Shown here in pieces: positions 17,901 through 25,143 of a DNA stretch of 64,000 nucleotides. The number at the start of each line of letters is the position of its first letter. Position 1 is the stretch's first letter. The position numbers and the translations under genes were made by a program. The DNA lies in contig JAFWOB010000086.1 in the NCBI GenBank assembly GCA_017510065.1, forward strand, positions 54,512 through 118,511, given 5' to 3'. The stretch comes from Parasporobacterium sp. Lineage in GTDB: Bacteria > Bacillota > Clostridia > Lachnospirales > Lachnospiraceae. Under the pieces are notes generated by a model. That model ran no database searches, had not been told where the DNA came from, and was given only the letters and a program-made list of their open reading frames with translations.

Positions 17901-19298
17901 ATGGCAGAAAAGATCATCGGAAAAAAGAAAGAAAACAAAGAGCAGGAACATGCGCAGATCACCCTGAAGGTCTCTGATCTGGTGACAGCAGTCAATAAGA
18001 TCCTGAATCCCGGCGGAGAAGTATTTGACTGGTTCGCCGGATACCCGGATGGAAAGGCTGCAATCGAGATTCGTGACGGGGACGTGCAGATCGTGAACGA
18101 AAAAGCGTTGATGAGCTGTGATACGGACGGTCAGCATATCTATAACCTCAAGGTGGTAGGATATGACGGAAAGGACGGCGGCGTATACTGCGAAGGGGAA
18201 AATACGGATGCGGTGATCGAAAACGCATACATCACCCTGGAAGGCGACGGGCGCGGTGTGGGAGGTCCGGATACCGGCGTTTCCGCAAGAAAAGGAGCTA
18301 CCGTCACCATTAAAAACGCAGTGATCAACGGATACGGCAGAAGTCGTTTCTGTACCACAGCGGAAACAGGATCCAGACTGTATGTCTATGACTCCGTGCT
18401 CTGGTCTCACGGCCAGCCCTGGGGAGACGAATATGATCCGATTACGGAGCCAATGGCAACGCCTCCGTCCAGTCTTCTGATCGAAGGGAACAGCCGTGCC
18501 CATTGTACCATGACCAATTCTTACAGCTATTTCTATGACAGCAAGATCATCTGTGATGGCTGGGGAGCACTTTCCACGGAAGGCGCAGAAGGATTCTTGT
18601 ATCTTGAAGCAAATGACTGCGATATTATCGCGACAAAACGGGGATATGGAGCCTATGCGGATCCGGATTGCCATGTGTATTTCAACCGCTGCAATTTTGA
18701 TGTGGCAGATATGTCGATCATCCTGGCAGGAAAAGGTGACGGCCATTTTTCGGGATGTGTCTGCCAGAATGGAACTTATTTTGCTCTTATCCATAATGTG
18801 AACGGCCTGCCGGAAGAGGTGGGAGAAATGGAAGTAAAGGACAGCCAGATCTCTGCCGGGAAGGAAGTGGTACTGGTGAGAAGCGAAAATGCGGACCTCA
18901 GGTTTACAAGATGCGAGCTGTCTTCCGATATCGGTGTCATTCTACGTACAGAAGAAAACGACGATCCTGCAAGGACTCTTCCGTCGGAGAACCCGTTCGG
19001 CATTGAGGCTGCATTTGAAGAAATGCGGCTGGAAGGGGATATCCTGCATGAAGACGCTGCCCGCGAACTCAGGGTTACACTGACAAAAACCTATCTGACC
19101 GGAGCGATCCAAGGCGCGCAGCTGTCTATGGATGCCAGGAGTTTTTGGTATGCGGACAGGGATTCTGAGGTTACTTTTACAAGTGATATATTCCTCAATC
19201 AGATCGATGCGCCTCTTGGGGTTACGATCTGCGCAAAAGGCGAAAAAGCCGGTGAGTACGATCTTCACAGCGGCGGAAAATTGATCGTATCGGAATGA
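17901..19298 (+). CDS. Right-handed beta-helix protein of unknown function
   Basis: I do not recognise a specific family. The 465-residue product has no signal peptide or membrane helix and begins with a Lys/Glu-rich stretch (MAEKIIGKKKENKEQ). From about residue 60 it has short repeated beta turns with recurring patterns such as AVIENAYITLEGDG, ATVTIKNAVINGYG and CHVYFNRCNFDVADM, the rung pattern of pectate-lyase-like parallel beta-helices. This fold is usual in secreted carbohydrate-active or adhesin proteins, so a cytoplasmic version is odd. It has its own promoter and no operon partners. AGGAACAGG precedes the ATG. Confidence 0.75.
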   Translation: MAEKIIGKKKENKEQEHAQITLKVSDLVTAVNKILNPGGEVFDWFAGYPDGKAAIEIRDGDVQIVNEKALMSCDTDGQHIYNLKVVGYDGKDGGVYCEGENTDAVIENAYITLEGDGRGVGGPDTGVSARKGATVTIKNAVINGYGRSRFCTTAETGSRLYVYDSVLWSHGQPWGDEYDPITEPMATPPSSLLIEGNSRAHCTMTNSYSYFYDSKIICDGWGALSTEGAEGFLYLEANDCDIIATKRGYGAYADPDCHVYFNRCNFDVADMSIILAGKGDGHFSGCVCQNGTYFALIHNVNGLPEEVGEMEVKDSQISAGKEVVLVRSENADLRFTRCELSSDIGVILRTEENDDPARTLPSENPFGIEAAFEEMRLEGDILHEDAARELRVTLTKTYLTGAIQGAQLSMDARSFWYADRDSEVTFTSDIFLNQIDAPLGVTICAKGEKAGEYDLHSGGKLIVSE

Positions 19299-19396
19299 AA
19301 AGATAAATTTCATGTATCGTTATAAAGTCCTATTAAGGTACATGCGTTAGAATCGATACGAAAGATAAGTTTTCATTTGAGAATAGGAGTGTAATT

Positions 19397-19813
19397 ATGG
19401 CAGGAGAAGTGATTAAAGCATTGCATACGGGGATCAGCGTGAGGGATATGGAAGAAGCCCTCGCATGGTACGAGAACGTACTGGGATTCAAACCTGTGTA
19501 TGATCAGGGTTATGTACCGCCTCTGGGAGCGCATCTGTATTTTATCGAACATCCCACCGGATATCAGATCGAGCTTTTTAAATACGATGATCCGAAGCCG
19601 CAGCCGGAGTACAGGTGGACACCGAACGCGGATCTTCAGGTCTGCGGGACCAAGCACCTGGCAGTTGCGGTTGATGATGTGGAACCTTTTAAGGAAAAGA
19701 TCGCCAAATTCGGCGGCAAAATCGCTCACGAAGTCAATATGGGCGCGGATCATGTACTGTTCATCAATGACCCCAGCGGTACGATCGTGGAACTGATCCA
19801 GCAGCCGAAATAA
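19397..19813 (+). CDS. VOC family (glyoxalase-like) protein
   Basis: The 138-residue protein has the paired beta-alpha-beta-beta-beta modules of the vicinal oxygen chelate fold: an N-terminal HTGISVRDMEEALAWYENVLGF, a central GTKHLAVAVDDVEPF and a C-terminal FINDPSGTIVELIQ. His near the start, a Glu near residue 58, a central His and the final Glu are candidate metal ligands. Lactoylglutathione lyase is the usual automatic label, but the fold serves many reactions and the substrate cannot be read here. Monocistronic, with a weak AGGAG site. Confidence 0.85.
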   Translation: MAGEVIKALHTGISVRDMEEALAWYENVLGFKPVYDQGYVPPLGAHLYFIEHPTGYQIELFKYDDPKPQPEYRWTPNADLQVCGTKHLAVAVDDVEPFKEKIAKFGGKIAHEVNMGADHVLFINDPSGTIVELIQQPK

Positions 19814-19928
19814 GCGGATCATCTGACATAACCGGGTGTTATAATAAACAGTTTTTGAGTCAGCCTTTATCGGAAGTGCATAAAAAGTGTACAAAATATT
19901 AAATATATTCAGTACTATGTGATAAAAA

Positions 19929-19957
19929 TTGACTTCGAAAATAGCAGATAATATAAT
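19929..19957 (+). promoter_or_regulatory. Predicted promoter of the sugar ABC operon
   Basis: TTGACT (19929-19934), 17-nt spacer, TATAAT (19952-19957), a near-consensus sigma-A promoter. Confidence 0.8.
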
Positions 19958-19973
19958 TTATTTGTTAATCAGG

Positions 19974-19988
19974 GTACATATATTGTAC
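19974..19988. promoter_or_regulatory. Palindrome downstream of the ABC promoter
   Basis: GTACA-TATAT-TGTAC is a 15-bp perfect palindrome 17 nt after the -10 box. Its position between start site and ribosome binding site suits a repressor operator. No regulator gene is adjacent. Confidence 0.5.
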
Positions 19989-20017
19989 TCACACATATTA
20001 AATAGGAGGTAACTATA

Positions 20018-21178
20018 ATGAAAAAGTTTTTAGCAATTCTGCTGGCAGCAGTTATGGTATTTGCCATGGCTGGCGCGGTAATGGCTGAAGAAGCTGCAGA
20101 AGCTCCCGAGTTCACATGGAACGGCCACAAGGAAGTATGGGCTATTCTTCCTACCACTGGCGTACCGGGACTTATGATGCATGCAGATTCCTGCGGTTAC
20201 GAAATGGAAAAAGAAGGTTGGACCTATGCAGCAAAGGATGCTGAAGGACAGCCGGCAAAACAGGTGGAGTTTGTAGAGCAGGCAATCTCAGCCGGCAATG
20301 TCGGCGCTCTGATGATCGCCGCTATGGACCCGGAACTTCTGGAAGATGTTTGCCAGCAGGCTCGTGAAGCCGGTATCGCTATCGATATGCTGGGCGTTGC
20401 TCCGGAATATCCGCTGGCAGGCTTCATTGCAACAGCTTACGACCTTACCGGTATGTTCGCTGTTCAGACAGCTCAGGACTGGGTAGAGAAGAGAGTCGCT
20501 GAAGGCGGCAACATTCCTACCAATGCTGACGGCAAGTATGAAGTAGCAGTTGACTATTATACAGGAATCATCGATGGTATCTATCGTTCCAATGCTATCA
20601 TGGGCGAGATCGAGAAATCCGATAATCTGGTTACTGTATCTGCTACACAGGCATATGGCAACTCTGCATACGATACCGCATTCAGCAATGCACAGGGTGC
20701 TCTTTCCGCTAACCCGGATTGCCGTATCTTCATCTGCTATGAGCCGGACGAAGCTATGGGTATCAACGCAGCTATCGAATCCTATGCTGAGACAGAAGGC
20801 CTTGACCTTGCAGATTTCTGCGTCATCCCGTGCTACAGCCAGGATCCTACATTCCTTGAGCTCGTTGCAGAAGTAAAGGAAGATCATTCCGCAAATGCTA
20901 TCAAGGGATTTGCTTCCTATGGTGCTGAAGGAACTCCGGAAGAAACCGAAGCTTTCTGGGCAGCAGGATATCAGAACGATCCGGCTTACTCCCCGACAGG
21001 CGGCAAGCTGGCAGCTATCCTTCTCGGTGTCTGCGGCAGCGAAAACTACAGCTGGACATACGGCGATGCATACTATGATGATATCACCGCATGGAACGTT
21101 TATGATTTCAATCTTCTGTGGCAGCAGGGACAGGAGAACCCGGCAGAAGAGTACAGAGTACCTGACTTTATGTATTAA
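20018..21178 (+). CDS. ABC transporter substrate-binding protein, non-lipoprotein type
   Basis: The 386-residue protein begins with a signal peptide (MKKFLAILLAAVMVFAMAGA) and a probable signal peptidase I site after Ala23. The rest has the two-domain sugar-binding (periplasmic binding protein 4) pattern, with LMIAAMDPELLEDVCQQARE and a CYEPDEAMGINAAIE hinge region. It precedes an RbsA-type ATPase and an RbsC-type permease, so it should deliver a sugar or related ligand to them. There is no lipobox cysteine, unusual in a Gram-positive cell where these proteins are normally lipid-anchored. Strong promoter and AGGAGG site. Confidence 0.9.
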   Translation: MKKFLAILLAAVMVFAMAGAVMAEEAAEAPEFTWNGHKEVWAILPTTGVPGLMMHADSCGYEMEKEGWTYAAKDAEGQPAKQVEFVEQAISAGNVGALMIAAMDPELLEDVCQQAREAGIAIDMLGVAPEYPLAGFIATAYDLTGMFAVQTAQDWVEKRVAEGGNIPTNADGKYEVAVDYYTGIIDGIYRSNAIMGEIEKSDNLVTVSATQAYGNSAYDTAFSNAQGALSANPDCRIFICYEPDEAMGINAAIESYAETEGLDLADFCVIPCYSQDPTFLELVAEVKEDHSANAIKGFASYGAEGTPEETEAFWAAGYQNDPAYSPTGGKLAAILLGVCGSENYSWTYGDAYYDDITAWNVYDFNLLWQQGQENPAEEYRVPDFMY

Positions 21179-21211
21179 TTTATTCGGGTATTTCCCGGAC
21201 TTTAAGAATCT

Positions 21212-21235
21212 GGCACAGGGCTTAGGCCCTGTGCC
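21212..21235 (+). terminator. Hairpin between binding-protein and ATPase genes
   Basis: A 10-bp perfect stem (21212-21221 with 21226-21235) and 4-nt loop, not followed by a T-run. Such hairpins after the first gene of an importer operon commonly protect its mRNA or partly stop transcription, giving more binding protein than transporter. Confidence 0.6.
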
Positions 21236-21275
21236 GTATAAATAAAAGATTAGTTTTTTTGTGAGGATTCTGATT

Positions 21276-22775
21276 ATGGCTGAAAAAGTACCGGCATTAT
21301 CTCTGAAAGGCATAAGGAAAGTATTCCCCGGTGTTGTCGCTTTGGATAATGTCTCTATAGATTTCTATCCGGGAGAGGTTCATGCTCTGATCGGAGAGAA
21401 TGGCGCCGGAAAATCAACGTTTATAAAAACGATTACAGGCGCTCATGCTCCCGACGGCGGCACGATTACCGTAGATGGGCAGACCTATAACGCCATGACC
21501 CCCGCACTCTCAAGACAGCATGGTATCGAGTGTATTTATCAGGAGTTTAACCTGATCGATGTTTTAAGTGCGGCTGAAAATATCTGCTACGGCGAAAAGC
21601 TTGGAAGATTTGTCAATCAAAGACAGATGAACGAGATCGCGAAAAAGATATTTGATGATTTCGGTGTTGATATTAATCCGTCTACTCTTGTTCGCAACTT
21701 GACGCCCGGACATATGCAGATCGTAGAGATCGCTAAAGCAGTATCCAAAGAATGCAAGATCCTGATCCTGGATGAACCGACTGCACCGCTTTCCATAGCG
21801 GAAGTAGAAATACTGTTCAAAATTGTGAACCAGCTTCGCGATAAAGGCGTAGCGATTATATTTATCTCCCATAGGTTAGACGAAGTTTTCGAGCTTACAG
21901 ACCGTGTTTCTATCCTGCGTGACGGTGTTTATATCACCACATTGATGACCAAGGATACCAACCGTGCTGAGCTGATCAAATATATGGTAGGGCGTGAGAT
22001 GACCCAGACATTCCCTCCGAGGAATGCGCAGATCGGAGATGTCGCCCTTGAACTGAAAAATCTGACAGGAAATAAAGTCAAGAATATTTCCTTCAAAGCC
22101 CATCATGGAGAAATTCTCGGAGTATCCGGCCTGGTTGGCGCCGGGCGTACCGAAATCATGAAAGTTGTATTCGGCGCCGAGAAAAAACAATGGGGCGAAG
22201 TATATGTAAACGGCAAGAAAGCAGATATCAAATCGCCTAATGAGGCGATGCACAAATACGGTATCTGCCTGATCCCGGAAGATCGTAAGAGAGAAGGGTG
22301 TTTCCTGCAGGAAACTATTTCCTGGAATATCGTCTATAATGTGCTGGGTAAGATTTCCCACATGGGCGTTATTGATATGAAGAAGGAAAAGGAAATTGCT
22401 GATTATTACGGTAAGGCGATGCGCATTAAAGCACCAAACCTTAATAAAACGAAGGTTATGACATTGTCAGGCGGTAACCAGCAAAAAGTCGTAGTAGGAA
22501 AGGCTTTGGCCACCCAGTCTGATATCATCATCTTCGACGAGCCTACAAGGGGTATAGACGTAGGCGCCAAGTTTGAGATCTATGAACTTATGAACCGTAT
22601 GTGCGAAGAGGGTAAATGTGTCATCATGGTCACCTCTGATATGGAAGAGCTTCTTGGAATGTCTGACAGGATTGTGGTATTCGGTGAAAGATGTCTTGCC
22701 GGAGAACTCACGAAAGAAGAGTTCTCTCAGGAGAGGATCCTGGATATGGCTTCCTCGGGCGGTGCATCGAAATAA
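21276..22775 (+). CDS. Sugar ABC transporter ATPase, RbsA/MglA type
   Basis: Two ABC ATPase domains lie in tandem in 499 residues, the plan of ribose/galactose importers. Domain 1 has Walker A GENGAGKST and Walker B ILILDEPTAPL. Domain 2 has the degenerate Walker A GLVGAGRTE, signature SGGNQQK and Walker B IIIFDEPTRGIDVG. I chose the ATG at 21276 because GAGG lies 9-13 nt upstream; a GTG at 21261 would add five residues and lacks a site. It energises uptake with the permease that follows after 15 nt. Confidence 0.94.
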   Translation: MAEKVPALSLKGIRKVFPGVVALDNVSIDFYPGEVHALIGENGAGKSTFIKTITGAHAPDGGTITVDGQTYNAMTPALSRQHGIECIYQEFNLIDVLSAAENICYGEKLGRFVNQRQMNEIAKKIFDDFGVDINPSTLVRNLTPGHMQIVEIAKAVSKECKILILDEPTAPLSIAEVEILFKIVNQLRDKGVAIIFISHRLDEVFELTDRVSILRDGVYITTLMTKDTNRAELIKYMVGREMTQTFPPRNAQIGDVALELKNLTGNKVKNISFKAHHGEILGVSGLVGAGRTEIMKVVFGAEKKQWGEVYVNGKKADIKSPNEAMHKYGICLIPEDRKREGCFLQETISWNIVYNVLGKISHMGVIDMKKEKEIADYYGKAMRIKAPNLNKTKVMTLSGGNQQKVVVGKALATQSDIIIFDEPTRGIDVGAKFEIYELMNRMCEEGKCVIMVTSDMEELLGMSDRIVVFGERCLAGELTKEEFSQERILDMASSGGASK

Positions 22776-22790
22776 GGTGAGGTAATTAAA

Positions 22791-23822
22791 ATGCAGAAGA
22801 AAAAACTTAAAGATTATTTTCAGGAATATATCATGGTTCTTGTGCTGATCCTTGTACTCGTGGTCTTCGAGATACTGGGATATACCATGGCAAACAGGAA
22901 TTTCTTTGATATCAGTAACCTGACGACTCTGATCTCCCAGAAAGCATATCTGGTGATCGTTGGTGTAGGTATTACATTTATCATGCTTGGCGGTGCAATG
23001 GACCTGTCCACAGGTTATCTGCTGTCCACCGTCGGTATGGTCATGGCGTTGATCGACGGTAATGCAAAAGGAGGCGGAACCTTCTTCCTGATCACGTTTG
23101 CGGCAGGTGTCATTCTTGCCATTTTGTTGTCTGCCTTTAACGGTGTGATGTATTCATGGTTGGCCGTTTTCCCGTTCATTATCACCTTGGGTTCCCAGTA
23201 CTTGTTCCAGGGCGCTACCTACCTGCTTACCGGCGGGCAGAGCAAAGTGTTCTCCAAGCTGGATCCTGCCTTCAAGGCGTTCGGCGGAACTCCGATTGTT
23301 TCCTCTCTCAGGACCAGCGTGATCGTTATGATCATTATGGTTGCCATCGGTTCCTTTATCCTGAACAAGACCCATTTCGGACGGAACGTTTATGCACTGG
23401 GCTCCAATCCGGATGCGGTTGCTTTGTCCGGTGTATCCGTAGCCAAGATGCGTATTGCGGTTTTCGCACTTGCAGGTTTATTCTTTGGTATCGCTCAGAT
23501 CGTCAATATCGGTATGAAGAACGGTTCCGTACAGCAGTCCTTTGGTGTCGGTGATGAATTTACGGTTATGGCAGGTGCCATGTTAGGCGGCGTCAAGATG
23601 GGCGGCGGCGGCGGTAAGATCAGCAACATGGTTGTTGGTGTTTACCTGATCGGTGTCCTGCAGTACGGTATGAATTATCTGAACTTCAACCAGTACTGGA
23701 TCTACGTGGTTCTTGGTATCGTCCTTCTGGCCGCTATTTCTCTTGATACGATGCAGACCCGTGCAGCCATCAATGCAGCCAAGAAAGTTTCCGGCAAACC
23801 TCCCAAGGAGGCAGCTGCCTGA
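22791..23822 (+). CDS. Sugar ABC transporter permease, RbsC type
   Basis: The 343-residue protein has about ten membrane helices and the family EAA-like loop region GSNPDAVALSGVSVAKMRI, with GAMLGGVKMGGGGG near the C-terminal half. It is the membrane channel of the importer encoded with 20018-22775, probably working as a homodimer. The substrate is unknown; the order SBP-ATPase-permease matches monosaccharide importers. A terminator follows directly. Confidence 0.93.
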   Translation: MQKKKLKDYFQEYIMVLVLILVLVVFEILGYTMANRNFFDISNLTTLISQKAYLVIVGVGITFIMLGGAMDLSTGYLLSTVGMVMALIDGNAKGGGTFFLITFAAGVILAILLSAFNGVMYSWLAVFPFIITLGSQYLFQGATYLLTGGQSKVFSKLDPAFKAFGGTPIVSSLRTSVIVMIIMVAIGSFILNKTHFGRNVYALGSNPDAVALSGVSVAKMRIAVFALAGLFFGIAQIVNIGMKNGSVQQSFGVGDEFTVMAGAMLGGVKMGGGGGKISNMVVGVYLIGVLQYGMNYLNFNQYWIYVVLGIVLLAAISLDTMQTRAAINAAKKVSGKPPKEAAA

Positions 23823-23852
23823 TCACAGGCTGACAAAAGAACATGATATTTT

Positions 23853-23883
23853 GCAGGAGATCCTATGGATCTCCTGCTTTTTT
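23853..23883 (+). terminator. Terminator of the sugar ABC operon
   Basis: An 11-bp perfect stem (23853-23863 with 23867-23877), TAT loop and six T. Its T-run doubles as the first bases of the outer arm of the adjacent hairpin element. Confidence 0.93.
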
Positions 23884-23994
23884 AGCTGTAACTTATATGG
23901 GCTTCACCTGATATTCCCCTGAAAAACAATCAGCGAATGCGTTTTTCAGGGGAATATCAGGTGAAGCCCACAGCAAATATGTAACAGCTAAAAA
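23879..23994. repeat. Constant-loop hairpin element, copy 1
   Basis: A perfect 29-bp inverted repeat (23899-23927 with 23941-23969) flanks the loop AATCAGCGAATGC (23928-23940). An outer 11-bp perfect pair, TTTTTAGCTGT (23879-23889) with ACAGCTAAAAA (23984-23994), encloses it. The same loop and the inner arm CCTGAAAAAC recur at 31.9 and 48.2 kb with unrelated outer stem sequences. The nrdR promoter begins 3 nt after the outer arm. Confidence 0.9.
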
Positions 23995-23996
23995 GA

Positions 23997-24025
23997 TTGT
24001 AATTCATACGATTTTCCTGTAAAAT
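23997..24025 (+). promoter_or_regulatory. Predicted nrdR promoter
   Basis: TTGTAA (23997-24002), 17-nt spacer, TAAAAT (24020-24025). The start site expected near 24032 is at most a few bases before the nrdR ATG at 24035, implying a leaderless mRNA. Confidence 0.65.
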
Positions 24026-24034
24026 ATCATTGTT

Positions 24035-24481
24035 ATGAAATGCCCATTTTGCGGATATTTGGATTCAAAAGTGTTAGACTCCCGTCATAATGATGACAAG
24101 ACGGCAATCCGCCGGCGGCGCGAGTGTGAGAAGTGCCACCGGAGGTTTACGACTTATGAGAAAATTGAGTCGATCCCGCTGATGGTCATCAAAAAGGACG
24201 GCAATACGGAAAGTTATGACAGGCATAAGATCGAGCAGGGAATCCTGCAGGCCTGTTATAAGAGACACGTGACGGCGGAAACCATTGAAAAAGCGGTTGA
24301 TGAGATCGAAAATGAGATCTTTGCCCTGGGAGAAACAGAAGTAAAATCCAGCACGATCGGAGAGATCGTGATGGACAAGATCAAGGAAGTGGACCAGGTT
24401 GCTTATGTCCGGTTTGCATCTGTTTACAGACAGTTCCAGGATGTGGATACGTTTATCGAAGAGATCAAAGCTTTACAGTGA
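24035..24481 (+). CDS. nrdR: Transcriptional repressor NrdR
   Basis: NrdR senses ATP/dATP and represses ribonucleotide reductase genes. The 148-residue product has the N-terminal zinc ribbon (CPFCG...CEKCHRRFTTYE) and the ATP-cone domain beginning VIKKDGNTESYDRHKIEQGI. Length and N-terminus are typical, so the ATG at 24035 is firm. It has no Shine-Dalgarno sequence and sits about 10 nt after the -10 box. No nrd genes are in the window. Confidence 0.96.
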   Translation: MKCPFCGYLDSKVLDSRHNDDKTAIRRRRECEKCHRRFTTYEKIESIPLMVIKKDGNTESYDRHKIEQGILQACYKRHVTAETIEKAVDEIENEIFALGETEVKSSTIGEIVMDKIKEVDQVAYVRFASVYRQFQDVDTFIEEIKALQ

Positions 24482-24507
24482 TTTGATCGGATTACCGCCC
24501 TTATTTT

Positions 24508-25023
24508 ATGTTCAAACAATTCTATCCTACGATTTATTCCGGGTCGGCATACCAGATCGATTTCAGGAAACTATATGAGAAAGGGTATAGAGGACTTCTT
24601 ACGGATGTTGACAATACCCTTGTGGAACACGGAGCTCCGGCTGATGAAAGATCGGTGGCTCTTTTTACGATGCTGCATCAGATGGGTTGGAAAACCTGTA
24701 TTCTTTCCAACAATGATGAAGGCCGGGTTGCGCCGTTTGCGGAAAAGACAGAGAGCCTTTATATCTGCAATGCCGGAAAGCCGGGAACAGCAGGGTATGA
24801 AAAAGGAATGGAACAGATGAACACAGACCGGGAAACGACTCTGTTTCTCGGGGATCAGCTGTTTACGGATATCTGGGGAGCCAATCGTGCCGGTATCCGT
24901 TCCATCCTGGTGAAACCGATTCAAAAAGACCCTCTTTTTCATATCCGATTGAAAAGAGCCGGGGAGTTTATTGTAAAGATCTTTTATTCCGCCTATGCCA
25001 GAAAGCATCCAGGCGTCTTATGA
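24508..25023 (+). CDS. YqeG family HAD phosphatase
   Basis: The 171-residue protein contains the HAD motif I DVDNTLVEH near residue 33, motif II ILSNNDE and motif III LFLGDQLFTDIWGANRAG, the arrangement of YqeG (HAD-IIIA) proteins. These are predicted phosphatases, related to mitochondrial PGP phosphatase (Gep4); the bacterial substrate is uncertain. It follows nrdR by 26 nt and is probably cotranscribed. Shine-Dalgarno signal is weak. Confidence 0.88.
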   Translation: MFKQFYPTIYSGSAYQIDFRKLYEKGYRGLLTDVDNTLVEHGAPADERSVALFTMLHQMGWKTCILSNNDEGRVAPFAEKTESLYICNAGKPGTAGYEKGMEQMNTDRETTLFLGDQLFTDIWGANRAGIRSILVKPIQKDPLFHIRLKRAGEFIVKIFYSAYARKHPGVL

Positions 25024-25037
25024 ATCCTATAAAAGGA

Positions 25038-25066
25038 TTGTAATCTCATCTCGTATGTTTTAAAAT
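25038..25066 (+). promoter_or_regulatory. Predicted promoter of the ABC exporter
   Basis: TTGTAA (25038-25043), 17-nt spacer, TAAAAT (25061-25066). Its -10 box overlaps the left arm of the dyad at 25062-25115. Confidence 0.65.
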
Positions 25067-25115
25067 CTGCAGTATCCTTTACTCTGTAAAAGGAATTCAT
25101 CAGATACTGCATTTT
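25062..25115 (+). promoter_or_regulatory. Dyad overlapping the exporter promoter
   Basis: AAAAT-CT-GCAGTATC (25062-25076) pairs with GATACTGCATTTT (25103-25115) over 13 bp with a 2-nt bulge. An inner pair CCTTTAC/GTAAAAGG lies at 25076-25094. It could be a repressor operator at the -10 box or a leader hairpin in the 5' UTR. Confidence 0.55.
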
Positions 25116-25143
25116 GCAGCATTTATATACAGGAGACAGCTTT

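Noticed and set aside
23879-23994. Hairpin copy 1 as only a bidirectional terminator
   Set aside because: A complete terminator already precedes it, it lacks T-runs next to the long stem, and its loop recurs exactly at two other loci.
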